This document shows, piece after piece, positions 33,205 to 41,756 of a stretch of 64,000 nt of DNA. The position numbers were made by a program, and so were the translations under genes. This DNA comes from JAAEPI01 sp964352625. Lineage in GTDB: Bacteria; Bacteroidota; Bacteroidia; Cytophagales; Cyclobacteriaceae. The DNA is taken from the NCBI GenBank assembly GCA_964352625.1, contig CAYGSD010000004.1, positions 189,076 to 253,075 on the forward strand, written 5' to 3'. Within the stretch, counting starts at the first letter, position 1. The number at the start of each line of letters is the position of its first letter. The notes under the pieces were generated by a model, which had not been told where the DNA came from, searched no databases, and saw only the letters and a list, made by a program, of their open reading frames with translations.

Positions 33205-36066
33205 GTGAATCTCGAAGGACTAAAATCTAAGCTAAAGGGTGAGCTTTTCACCGATGAGCATGTGAAGCGTATCTACGCCACGGATGCTTCTGCGTACCGT
33301 GAGGTGCCGCTTGCCGTGGCTGTCCCCAAGGATTCCGAAGACATCCAAACGCTCATTCGTTTTGCTACTGATCACGAGACTTCACTCATTCCTCGCACGG
33401 CCGGAACCTCCCTTGCCGGGCAGGTAGTTGGTGGGGGCATAGTGGTAGATGTCTCCAAACACTTTACCGAGATCATTGAAATCAATGCCGAGGAAGGCTG
33501 GGCGTGGGTGCAGCCAGGAATCGTACGAGATGACCTGAACAGAACACTTGCATCGCATGGCTATTTCTTTGCGCCAGAAACATCCACTGCCAACCGAGCC
33601 ATGATCGGCGGCATGATCGGCAACAATTCTTGTGGCTCCAACTCCGTCGTTTTCGGTAGTACCCGCGAGCATCTCCTGGAAGTAAAGGCTCTGCTGTCAA
33701 ACGGTGAGGAGGCTCATTTCAAAGAAACTAATTTTGAAACTTCTTCGGATTTTGAAAAGTCATTGTATCAAAACATTGAAGAAATCCTCGGTGATGAGGC
33801 GAATCGAAAAAGAATAGAGGAGGAGTTTCCCAAGCCGAACATCCCAAGACGAAACACTGGCTATGCCTTGGATTTACTTGCGCGCATGCATCCCTTCCAA
33901 GCGGAAGGAGCACCATTTAATTTTTGTTCGCTGATCGCAGGATCGGAGGGGACACTCGCTTTCGTGACTGCCGCCAAAATCAAACTCACGCCTTTGCCTT
34001 CTAAGCATAAGCGGGTGGTGGCCATTCATTGCGCTTCCATCGATGAGTCGCTTCGAGCCAATCTTGTGGCACTTGAGCATCGGCCGTCTGCCTCCGAGCT
34101 GATGGATCACTACGTGCTGGAAGCCACTGAGCGTAACACCGAGCAAAAGCAAAACCGATTCTTTTTGGAAGGTGAGCCGAAAGCTATTTTGGCCGTGGAA
34201 CTAACAAGAGAAACCGAGGAGCAAGTAGACAAAGCCGTGCTGGCCATGCTCGCCGACCTGACGGCTAAGAAATTGGGCCATGCGTTTCCTGTGTTATCAG
34301 GGGACGACATCAGCCGAATTTGGTCTTTGCGCAAAGCAGGACTTGGTCTTTTGTCTAACATTCCCGGTGACGAAAAACCTGCGCCTGTCATCGAGGACAC
34401 AGCCGTTGATGTGCAGGAATTGCCTGAGTACATCGCGGAATTCAATGCGATACTTGATAAGCACGGATTGTACAGCGTCCACTACGCCCATGCTGGGTCA
34501 GGAGAGTTGCACTTGCGCCCCATCATTAACTTGAAAACGAAGGAGGGCATAGCGCAATACCGAATGATCGCTGAGGAAATTGCCGCTTTGGTGAAGAAAT
34601 ACAAAGGCTCTCTATCAGGCGAACATGGAGACGGTCGCTTGCGTGGGGAGTTCATTCCACAGATGATCGGGAAGGAAAACTATGAGTTGCTGAAGCGAGT
34701 GAAAATGGCGTGGGACCCGAATAATATTTTCAATCCTGGGAAAATTGTGGACACGCCACCGATGGACACTTCGCTTCGCTACGAACCTGATCAGGGCACG
34801 AGGGAATTTGATACCATGCTCGATTTTTCAAGAGATCAGGGCATACTGCGGTCTGCCGAGTTGTGCAACGGCAGTGGCGATTGTCGAAAGTCAGAACTGA
34901 CCGGAGGAACGATGTGCCCGAGCTACATGGCCACTCGAGATGAGAAGGACACCACCAGAGCTAGAGCCAATATTCTTCGAGAATTTTTGACCCGATCAAA
35001 TCAGGAGAATCCATTCGCGCACAAGGAAATCAAGGAAGTGATGGACTTGTGCCTTTCTTGCAAGGGCTGCAAAAGTGAGTGCCCATCCAACGTGGACATG
35101 GGCAAGCTGAAGGCCGAGTGGCAGTTTCAGTACCACAAAGAAAAGGGCGTGCCCTTCCGCACGAAACTCATCGCCAACTACTCCAAATCCATGCGCATGA
35201 TGGAGAAAGTGCCTTGGCTGTACAACGCTACGAGAAATCTGGCTAAGCCGGTTCTTGGTTTCGCCAAGGATCGATCTATCCCCAAAATGGCGAATCAGTC
35301 GTTAAGGAGCTGGTTTAAGCATTCCTTTCGACCGATGAGCAAGAAGCCGAAAAGTCAGGTCTATTTCTTCTTTGACGAGTTCACGAATTATCTGGATGTG
35401 GAGGTAGGGAAGGCAGCTATCAAACTGCTGGATCGTTTGGGTTATGAAGTTTTGGAAGTAGCACACAAGGAGAGCGGACGGGCGTATTTGTCCAAAGGTT
35501 TTTTGAAGGAAGCGAAGGAACTCGCACAAGCGAACACTAACACTTTTCATAACCTTCTAAACATTAACACTTCCCTTGTTGGCGTAGAGCCGAGCGCCTT
35601 GCTCACCTTCCGTGACGAATACATTGATCTGCTGAGAGGAGAAGAAAAGGAAAAGGCGAAGCAGGTGGCCGAGCGAGCATTTACCATTGAAGAATTTTTG
35701 GTACAGGAGCTAGATGCCGGTCGCATCCAATCCACGGATTTCCCTCATGACCATAAGAAAATCCTTGTACACGGACACTGTCATCAGAAGGGCATGTCGG
35801 CTTTGACCCCAACCAAAAAGTTGCTTTCTGCTCCCGAGAACTATGAGGTGAAAATGATTCCGAGTGGCTGCTGCGGCATGGCCGGGTCGTTTGGGTATGA
35901 AAAAGAACACTTCGAAGTTTCGATGAAAGTGGGCGAACTGGTTCTTTTTCCTAAAGTGCGTGAGGCCGATGAAGACACGATCATCGTAGCGGCTGGTACC
36001 TCTTGCCGTCACCAAATTTGGGATGGGACGGGACGTATAGCTAAGCACATTGTGGAGGTGCTTTGA
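33205..36066 (+). CDS. FAD-linked D-2-hydroxyacid dehydrogenase fused to Fe-S/CCG domains (YdiJ-like)
   Basis: The 953-residue protein has an FAD-binding PCMH-type domain (about residues 25-260, with IPRTAGTSLAGQVVGGGIVV). An FAD-oxidase C-terminal domain follows (about 265-520, with HAHAGSGELHLRP-like HYAHAGSGELHLRP and SGEHGDGRLRGEF). Next are two 4Fe-4S motifs (LCNGSGDC through CP near 550-570, and CLSCKGCKSECPS near 614-626). Last is a cysteine-rich CCG domain (HGHCHQKG and SGCCGMAGSFGYE). Such fusions oxidise lactate, glycolate or 2-hydroxyglutarate and feed electrons to the respiratory chain. The start is GTG at 33205, five bases after TAGGTTTG. Confidence 0.9.
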   Translation: MNLEGLKSKLKGELFTDEHVKRIYATDASAYREVPLAVAVPKDSEDIQTLIRFATDHETSLIPRTAGTSLAGQVVGGGIVVDVSKHFTEIIEINAEEGWAWVQPGIVRDDLNRTLASHGYFFAPETSTANRAMIGGMIGNNSCGSNSVVFGSTREHLLEVKALLSNGEEAHFKETNFETSSDFEKSLYQNIEEILGDEANRKRIEEEFPKPNIPRRNTGYALDLLARMHPFQAEGAPFNFCSLIAGSEGTLAFVTAAKIKLTPLPSKHKRVVAIHCASIDESLRANLVALEHRPSASELMDHYVLEATERNTEQKQNRFFLEGEPKAILAVELTRETEEQVDKAVLAMLADLTAKKLGHAFPVLSGDDISRIWSLRKAGLGLLSNIPGDEKPAPVIEDTAVDVQELPEYIAEFNAILDKHGLYSVHYAHAGSGELHLRPIINLKTKEGIAQYRMIAEEIAALVKKYKGSLSGEHGDGRLRGEFIPQMIGKENYELLKRVKMAWDPNNIFNPGKIVDTPPMDTSLRYEPDQGTREFDTMLDFSRDQGILRSAELCNGSGDCRKSELTGGTMCPSYMATRDEKDTTRARANILREFLTRSNQENPFAHKEIKEVMDLCLSCKGCKSECPSNVDMGKLKAEWQFQYHKEKGVPFRTKLIANYSKSMRMMEKVPWLYNATRNLAKPVLGFAKDRSIPKMANQSLRSWFKHSFRPMSKKPKSQVYFFFDEFTNYLDVEVGKAAIKLLDRLGYEVLEVAHKESGRAYLSKGFLKEAKELAQANTNTFHNLLNINTSLVGVEPSALLTFRDEYIDLLRGEEKEKAKQVAERAFTIEEFLVQELDAGRIQSTDFPHDHKKILVHGHCHQKGMSALTPTKKLLSAPENYEVKMIPSGCCGMAGSFGYEKEHFEVSMKVGELVLFPKVREADEDTIIVAAGTSCRHQIWDGTGRIAKHIVEVL

Positions 36067-36102
36067 TGAACTTTTCCGTTGGAAGAATTGTATTCAGTGC
36101 CA

Positions 36103-36639
36103 ATGACAAAAAAGATAATAGCTTTCGGAGCAAGCAATAGTAGCACTTCGATCAACAAACAATTAGCAACTTGGGTGGCCAGCCAGATCCCCGACGCTGG
36201 AGTGACGATTCTTGACTTGAATGATTATGAAATGCCCATCTATAGCAAGGATCGAGAGAGCGAATCCGGCATCCCTGAGTTGGCACAGAACTTTAAAAAC
36301 CAATTGAAGTCAGCGGATGGAATCATCATTTCGTTTGCAGAGTACAACGGCAGTTACACCTCAGCATTCAAAAACATCCACGATTGGATTTCTCGTTTTG
36401 GTAAACCGATCTGGCCAGATGTGCCGATGTTCCTGTTGGCTACTTCGCCCGGAGGCAGGGGAGCTCAGCTGGCACTGAAAAATGCAACCACTTCTTTCCC
36501 ACATCAGGGTGCGAATGTCGTTGCTAGCTTTTCATTGCCCTCATTCGGAACCACCTTCAAGGAAGGAAAGGGGATAGTAGAGGAGGAAGTGAAAACTGCT
36601 TTTGAAGCGCAATTGGCACAGTTCGTTTCCTCTCTATAG
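36103..36639 (+). CDS. NADPH-dependent FMN reductase family protein
   Basis: This 178-residue flavodoxin-fold protein has the FMN-phosphate loop FGASNSSTSINKQL at its N terminus. The loops SFAEYNGSYTSAFKNIHDW and LLATSPGGRGAQLAL are typical of the FMN_red (PF03358) family. I choose the ATG at 36103; the longer frame begins with TTG codons at 36079. It follows the FAD/Fe-S dehydrogenase gene by 36 bases and is probably co-transcribed with it. A quinone or flavin reductase role is likely. Confidence 0.88.
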   Translation: MTKKIIAFGASNSSTSINKQLATWVASQIPDAGVTILDLNDYEMPIYSKDRESESGIPELAQNFKNQLKSADGIIISFAEYNGSYTSAFKNIHDWISRFGKPIWPDVPMFLLATSPGGRGAQLALKNATTSFPHQGANVVASFSLPSFGTTFKEGKGIVEEEVKTAFEAQLAQFVSSL

Positions 36640-36708
36640 TTCATCTCTTACTACTCGCTCGGGCACTGATGCCATTCAAGTAGTAGAATAGAATTAGTTT
36701 TGATTTCG

Positions 36709-37281
36709 ATGAGCAAAGTATTCGGAATCGGCTTTCACAAAACGGGGACTACCACACTGGACACTGTTTTTCAGATGCTAGGCTACAGGGCCTGTCCGGT
36801 AAGGACTGATCTTGCAAAAAGCCTGATTAAGGGGGACATGAAACCAACCATGGAGGTCGTACGTGAGTTTGATGCTTTTCAGGACAATCCATGGCCGATT
36901 CTCTACAGAGAACTTGACGAGGCGTTTGCAGGTAGCAAATTCATTCTCACTTACCGAGCCGATGAAAAATGGTTGAGGAGTGCTGTGAACGGATTTGGCA
37001 AGCGAAAGTCGGATATGCGAAAATGGATTTATGGAGACGATTTTGGCGCTCCCTTGGGAAATGAAGGGATCTATCTGACCCGATATCAAAAGCACAATCA
37101 GGAAGTTCGAGACTACTTCAAGGATCGCCCAAATGATTTTATTGACATCTCATGGGAGAAGGGCGAGGGATGGGAGAAAATCTGTCCATTTCTGGGTGTA
37201 GATATTCCTAATGAACCATTTCCACACTCGAATAAAGGAGATTATACTGAAAAGAAAGGGCTAATTAATTTCCTCAAGTGA
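36709..37281 (+). CDS. Sulfotransferase family protein
   Basis: The 190-residue protein begins KVFGIGFHKTGTTTLDTVF; the KTGTTT loop is the 5'-phosphosulfate-binding P-loop-like motif of PAPS-dependent sulfotransferases. SKFILTYRADEKWLRS supplies the 3'-phosphate-binding serine/arginine region, and the protein ends with the compact single-domain layout of the Sulfotransfer_4-type family. The ATG at 36709 is preferred over a TTG nine bases earlier. The gene overlaps the next glycosyltransferase gene by 4 bases, so the acceptor may be a glycan built by these enzymes. Confidence 0.83.
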   Translation: MSKVFGIGFHKTGTTTLDTVFQMLGYRACPVRTDLAKSLIKGDMKPTMEVVREFDAFQDNPWPILYRELDEAFAGSKFILTYRADEKWLRSAVNGFGKRKSDMRKWIYGDDFGAPLGNEGIYLTRYQKHNQEVRDYFKDRPNDFIDISWEKGEGWEKICPFLGVDIPNEPFPHSNKGDYTEKKGLINFLK

Positions 37282-38036
37282 ATATCTCAGCCGTCATAAT
37301 CACCTTCAATGAAGAGCGAAACATAGACAGATGTTTGAGTTCTTTGAATGGAATCGCTGATGAAATTGTAGTCGTTGATTCTTTTTCGACAGATGCTACC
37401 AAAGACATTTGCACTGCTCACAATGTCCGATTCGAGGAGCACAAATTTGAGGGCCATATCGAGCAAAAAAACTATGCGATTTCTTTGGCAAAATACGATT
37501 GGATGCTCAGCTTGGACGCGGATGAGGAAATCACCGAAGAGTTGAAAGTAAGTATTCTTGAAGCGAAGAATCTGCAAGGATTTGGTGCCTTTGAACTGAA
37601 GAGGCTCACCAATTTTTGCGGCAAATGGGTACGGCACTGTGGCTGGTATCCTGACAAGAAGATCAGGCTATGGAACAGAACCATGGGCCAGTGGGGTGGT
37701 CAAAATCCTCATGACAAGGTGGTGATGCAGTCAGGGGTAAAAATCGGGCAATTGAGAGGCGATTTACTTCATTATTCGTTTTATGAGCTTTCAGAGCATA
37801 TCGCCCAGATTCAGAAATTTTCTTCTATCGCCGCAGAGGCCGCCTTCAGAAATGGCAAGAGAGCGAATATGATGACCAACATCATCATCGGCCCTTTTTA
37901 CACATTTATAAAAAAGTTCGTCCTTCAGGCCGGCTTTCTGGATGGCTACACCGGCTTCATTATTTCGATGAATACTGCTTACAGTAAATTTTTGAAGTAC
38001 ATCAAACTCAGGGAAATACAACAGCGAAATGGGTGA
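37278..38036 (+). CDS. Glycosyltransferase family 2 (LPS core type)
   Basis: A 252-residue GT-A enzyme beginning ISAVIITFNEERNIDRCLSS, with the EIVVVDSFSTDAT loop and the DxD-like metal site in MLSLDADEEI near residue 85. The order of motifs (FNEERNI, DSFSTD, QKNYA, DADEE, RLWNR) matches WaaE/KdtX-type LPS core beta-1,4-glucosyltransferases. The start is GTG at 37278 overlapping the sulfotransferase stop (GTGA). It overlaps the GT4 gene by 8 bases. Confidence 0.88.
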   Translation: MNISAVIITFNEERNIDRCLSSLNGIADEIVVVDSFSTDATKDICTAHNVRFEEHKFEGHIEQKNYAISLAKYDWMLSLDADEEITEELKVSILEAKNLQGFGAFELKRLTNFCGKWVRHCGWYPDKKIRLWNRTMGQWGGQNPHDKVVMQSGVKIGQLRGDLLHYSFYELSEHIAQIQKFSSIAAEAAFRNGKRANMMTNIIIGPFYTFIKKFVLQAGFLDGYTGFIISMNTAYSKFLKYIKLREIQQRNG

Positions 38037-39150
38037 GCAAATCAAGGTTTTACATCTAAGTTCCGAATCGACCTGGCGAGGAGGAGAGCAGCAAATTATT
38101 TACTTGGTGGAGGAAACCCGAAAGCTGGGTATAGATGCGATTGTGGGTTGCAAGGCCGGTTCTGAGGTGGAGAATTATTGCAGGGAGAATGACCTGCCGT
38201 ATTACTCGCTGGCTTTCAAATCGGCCTATGATTTTTCCACGGCACGGGAGATCAATAAGATCGTGGAAATCGAAGGAATAGACCTGGTGCAAACGCACAC
38301 CTCCAAGTCGCACACCATGTCGGTGATTGCGGGGCTCATTGGGTTGGACGTGCCACAGATTATGACTAGGCGTGTGGATTTTCCGGTAAAGGATAATTGG
38401 TTCAGCAGGTTCAAATACAATTACTCCAAAATCGCACGAATCATTTGTATCTCTGCAACGATCAGGCGTATTACCGAGCCGGATATCAAAGACAAATCAA
38501 AACTCGTCACTATTCATAGTGGGGTCGATCGGGATCGTTTTTTACCATTCAAGGATTCTCAATGGCTCAGAGAAAATTATAAAATTCCTTCAGATACGAT
38601 CATCATTGGGAATACTTCTGCCATTTCTGACCAAAAGGATTATCCGACTTTTGTGGCCACAGCGGAAACTATTTTGAAGCATCGGAACGATGTGCATTTT
38701 TTCATTGTGGGGGATGGGCCGGATAAGGAGCGAATTGTTGAGTTGATTAAGAAGAAGGGGCTTGAAGAGAAGATTACATTGACAGGCTTTAAGAAGAACA
38801 TCAAGGAAATTCTGCCCTCACTGGATATTTTTCTATTCACTTCTCAAACGGAGGGCCTGGGCACGAGCGTTTTGGATGCCATGGCAGCCGGTGTGCCAAT
38901 AGTGGCCACTGCAGCGGGAGGCGTTTCTGAGATGGTACGAAATGAGGAAAACGGATTTTTGGTGAAAGTGAAAGACGTCAAGGCCCTTGCGAGGAATGTG
39001 ACTCGGCTCATTGATGATCCGGCTTTGGGTGAGAAGTTCACTCAGGGAGCCCAACAAACGGTTGCAAATTTTTCCAAGGAAAAAACAGCTGCAAGAACGG
39101 TTGATCTTTACAAAGAGATTCTCAAAGAAAAAGGCCACTCGTTTGAGTAG
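38029..39150 (+). CDS. Glycosyltransferase family 4
   Basis: The 373-residue GT-B enzyme has an N-terminal acceptor half beginning KVLHLSSESTWRGGEQQIIY and a C-terminal GT4 nucleotide-sugar half. The GT4 half includes GNTSAISDQKDYPTFVATAE, FFIVGDGPDKERI and the EX7E region TEGLGTSVLDAMAAGVPIVA. It completes the sulfotransferase-GT2-GT4 run with an 8-base overlap. Its stop codon lies within the hairpin of the terminator shared with ahcY. Confidence 0.9.
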   Translation: MGEQIKVLHLSSESTWRGGEQQIIYLVEETRKLGIDAIVGCKAGSEVENYCRENDLPYYSLAFKSAYDFSTAREINKIVEIEGIDLVQTHTSKSHTMSVIAGLIGLDVPQIMTRRVDFPVKDNWFSRFKYNYSKIARIICISATIRRITEPDIKDKSKLVTIHSGVDRDRFLPFKDSQWLRENYKIPSDTIIIGNTSAISDQKDYPTFVATAETILKHRNDVHFFIVGDGPDKERIVELIKKKGLEEKITLTGFKKNIKEILPSLDIFLFTSQTEGLGTSVLDAMAAGVPIVATAAGGVSEMVRNEENGFLVKVKDVKALARNVTRLIDDPALGEKFTQGAQQTVANFSKEKTAARTVDLYKEILKEKGHSFE

Positions 39151-39156
39151 CCTTTT
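39129..39156. terminator. Bidirectional terminator between the glycosyltransferase gene and ahcY
   Basis: The arms 39129-39140 and 39145-39156 pair with one mismatch around a GTTT loop. The T-tract is better on the minus strand (CCTTTTTCTTT), so it serves ahcY best; the glycosyltransferase stop codon is inside the stem. Confidence 0.7.
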
Positions 39157-39180
39157 AGTATTACATTCTCCGTCGATTAA

Positions 39181-40488
39181 TTAATATCTATAATACTCAG
39201 GCTTGAACGGCCCTTTTTGATCCACGCCGATGTAGGCAGCTTGCTCTGCAGACAATTCTTCCAAATCCACGCCGATTTTTGCGAGGTGCAGCTGAGCTAC
39301 TTTCTCATCCAAATGCTTGGGTAGCATATACACTTGATTCTCGTAAGCATCTGTGTTTGTCCAAAGCTCCAATTGTGCAAGTGTCTGATTCGTGAATGAA
39401 TTCGACATCACGAAAGATGGGTGACCTGTAGCGCAACCCAGATTCACCAAACGTCCTTCTGCCAGCACGATAATGTCATTGCCTTTCACATTGTAAAGAT
39501 CCACCTGAGGTTTGATTTCTACTTTCGTGTTGCCGTGATTCTTGTTCAGCCATGCCATATCAATTTCATTGTCGAAGTGGCCGATGTTACACACGATCGT
39601 CTTGTCGTGCATTAATTCAAAATGCTTTCCTGTGATAATGTCCTTGTTGCCTGTTGCTGTGACGACAATATCGGCTCTTGGAATGGCGTCCACCATCTTG
39701 CGTACTTCAAAACCATCCATGGCCGCTTGAAGCGCACATATCGGATCGATTTCAGTTACAATTACTCTCACGCCTGCACCTCTAAGTGAAGCAGCAGATC
39801 CTTTCCCTACGTCACCATATCCACCTACCACGGCTACTTTCCCAGCAAGCATAATGTCCGTCGCTCTTCTGATAGCGTCCACTAAAGACTCTTTGCAACC
39901 GTATTTGTTATCGAATTTCGATTTCGTCACAGAATCATTGATGTTGATGGCAGGCATTGGAAGTGTGCTATTTTTCATCCTTTCGTACAGCCTATGAACT
40001 CCTGTAGTCGTTTCTTCAGAAAGCCCCTTGATGCCAGCGGCAAGCTCAGGATATCTGTCCAAAACCATGTTTGTTAAATCTCCTCCGTCATCAAGAATCA
40101 TGTTTAAAGGTTCACCACCCTCAAAACCAAACAAGGTTTGCTCTATGCACCAATCAAATTCTTCTTCGTTCATGCCTTTCCATGCATAAACTGGCACCCC
40201 CGACGCTGCTATTGCTGCTGCAGCATGATCCTGAGTTGAGAAGATGTTGCATGAAGACCAAGTGACTTCTGCACCAAGCTCCGTCAAAGTTTCAATAAGC
40301 ACTGCAGTTTGAATGGTCATGTGAAGACAACCTGCTATGCGGGCGCCAGCAAGAGGCTTGGCCGCACCGTATTCTTCTCTAAGCGCCATAAGTCCTGGCA
40401 TTTCGGCTTCAGCCAATCGAATTTCTTTTCTTCCCCAGTCTGCGAGGGAAATATCTTTTACTTTAAAACCTACTTTTTCTTCAATCAT
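39181..40488 (-). CDS. ahcY: Adenosylhomocysteinase
   Basis: The 435-residue NAD-dependent enzyme hydrolyses S-adenosylhomocysteine to adenosine and homocysteine in the methyl cycle. Visible are AGCLHMTIQTAVLIETL, the substrate-site DDGGDLT, NVNDSVTKSKFDN-like NINDSVTKSKFDNKYGC, the NAD motif GYGDVGKGSAASLRG and the C-terminal KGPFKPEYYRY. I use the ATG at 40488. The longer frame (40521) begins upstream of the TAAATTTG promoter element at 40509-40516. Confidence 0.97.
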   Translation of the reverse strand: MIEEKVGFKVKDISLADWGRKEIRLAEAEMPGLMALREEYGAAKPLAGARIAGCLHMTIQTAVLIETLTELGAEVTWSSCNIFSTQDHAAAAIAASGVPVYAWKGMNEEEFDWCIEQTLFGFEGGEPLNMILDDGGDLTNMVLDRYPELAAGIKGLSEETTTGVHRLYERMKNSTLPMPAININDSVTKSKFDNKYGCKESLVDAIRRATDIMLAGKVAVVGGYGDVGKGSAASLRGAGVRVIVTEIDPICALQAAMDGFEVRKMVDAIPRADIVVTATGNKDIITGKHFELMHDKTIVCNIGHFDNEIDMAWLNKNHGNTKVEIKPQVDLYNVKGNDIIVLAEGRLVNLGCATGHPSFVMSNSFTNQTLAQLELWTNTDAYENQVYMLPKHLDEKVAQLHLAKIGVDLEELSAEQAAYIGVDQKGPFKPEYYRY

Positions 40489-40508
40489 TACTTTTTGTTT
40501 TGGGAGTG

Positions 40509-40516
40509 CAAATTTA
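40509..40516 (-). promoter_or_regulatory. ahcY: TAAATTTG promoter element of ahcY
   Basis: An exact TAnnTTTG match on the minus strand 20 bases upstream of the ATG at 40488, so it decides against the earlier in-frame codon at 40521. Confidence 0.55.
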
Positions 40517-40536
40517 ACCAAAAATCTCTGTGGCTT

Positions 40537-41295
40537 CTATTCAATAAATACAATCTCTTTTACATCAAAAGACCTCCGATTGTTCCCCATTTTCACAATA
40601 AGTTTCCCCGTGGAACCAATCCCTATTATAGTGCCCACTTGCTCTTGGCCTTCAATCTGGAAAATGTGTGGTTCATCTTTCCAGCGAAGTTTATGTAGAT
40701 ATTTCTCAGCAGTAGGTTGTGAATACCGATTAATGCCTTCCAGATACTTTTCTATGTGCATTAGGATGCTTTCCAGAACTTCCTCCCGGTTCATTGATTC
40801 GCCTGATTCAGAGAGGATGGATGTAGCATTTGGCAAGCTGAAGTGAGATTGGTTTACATTCAGACCAATTCCGCAGTAAACAAATTCAATCTTTCCGGCA
40901 TTAATTGTTGTTTCAACGAGAATTCCCGCGATCTTCTTGTCATCACAGTAGATATCGTTTGGCCATTTGATTTCAACCTTGTGGTTTGGTAAAAGAGCCT
41001 CAAGTGATTCACATAAAGCCAATGACAGAACGATGTTTAATTTGAATTGATCCGTAGGAGCTAGCTTTTCTGGCTTCAAAAAAATGGTGAAAAGCAGGTT
41101 TTTCCCCGCCTCACTAATCCAGACATTCCCGTGCTGTCCTCGTCCCTTTTCTTGATAGTCGGCCCATATGACAGACCCTTCAGGAAAATGCTCTGACTTA
41201 CTAAACCTCTTGGCTTCCTCGTTCGTCGAGTGACATTGTGGCAGAAATATGAGGTTTTTGCCGAGAAATAAGGTTTTGGCAAAGATTTTATGCAA
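40537..41295 (-). CDS. birA: Biotin--[acetyl-CoA-carboxylase] ligase
   Basis: The roughly 252-residue enzyme makes biotinyl-AMP and loads biotin onto carboxylase carrier proteins. The substrate motif LPQCHSTNEEAKRF is near the N terminus. GRGQHGNVWISEAGKNLLFT is the GRGRxGR-type loop, and VEIKWPNDIYCDDKKIAGIL carries the catalytic lysines. It lacks a DNA-binding domain, so it is a class I enzyme and not a repressor. No ATG precedes the catalytic core closely; I take the TTG at 41295, with a frame open to 41349. Confidence 0.88.
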   Translation of the reverse strand: MHKIFAKTLFLGKNLIFLPQCHSTNEEAKRFSKSEHFPEGSVIWADYQEKGRGQHGNVWISEAGKNLLFTIFLKPEKLAPTDQFKLNIVLSLALCESLEALLPNHKVEIKWPNDIYCDDKKIAGILVETTINAGKIEFVYCGIGLNVNQSHFSLPNATSILSESGESMNREEVLESILMHIEKYLEGINRYSQPTAEKYLHKLRWKDEPHIFQIEGQEQVGTIIGIGSTGKLIVKMGNNRRSFDVKEIVFIE

Positions 41296-41307
41296 GGTTA
41301 ATTTCAG

Positions 41308-41315
41308 TACTTTTG
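41308..41315 (+). promoter_or_regulatory. rsfS: TACTTTTG promoter element of the rsfS-ftsH operon
   Basis: An exact TAnnTTTG match 28 bases upstream of the rsfS ATG, in the divergent region shared with birA. Confidence 0.5.
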
Positions 41316-41343
41316 AACAAATTTTAAAACAAACGCAGAGCGC

Positions 41344-41721
41344 ATGCAAAAGACCACCGAGAAGGTGACTTCCACAAAACTAAGTGAATTGGTTGTGCAA
41401 GGAATGTTGGAGAAAAAGGCAGAGGATGTTGTCGTCATGGATTTGCGTGAAATTAAAAACTCTGTTGCCGATTATTTCGTGTTATGTTCCGGAAATTCGG
41501 ATACCCAAATGGATGCAATATCGGATTCCGTTGAGGACGAAGTGCATAAGAATGTCAAGCAGAAACCATGGAAACGAGAGGGACGTGATGGTAAAGAGTG
41601 GATTTTGATTGATTATGTGGATGTGGTCGTTCATGTTTTCAATAAGGAAAAGAGAGCATTCTACGGATTGGAAGAATTGTGGGGAGATGCGAAAGTGCAA
41701 AGACTAAATGAAGTGAACTAA
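41344..41721 (+). CDS. rsfS: Ribosomal silencing factor RsfS
   Basis: The 125-residue DUF143/Iojap protein binds uL14 and blocks subunit joining under nutrient limitation. The family pattern is clear: KAEDVVVMDLREIKNSVADYF, then FVLCSGNSDTQMDAISDSV, KPWKREGRDGKEWILIDYVD and VVHVFNKEKRAFYGLEELW. It heads a rightward operon with ftsH 35 bases downstream. Confidence 0.96.
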   Translation: MQKTTEKVTSTKLSELVVQGMLEKKAEDVVVMDLREIKNSVADYFVLCSGNSDTQMDAISDSVEDEVHKNVKQKPWKREGRDGKEWILIDYVDVVVHVFNKEKRAFYGLEELWGDAKVQRLNEVN

Positions 41722-41756
41722 AAAATGGCTACAACGTTATCGGGTAGCACTTAATT

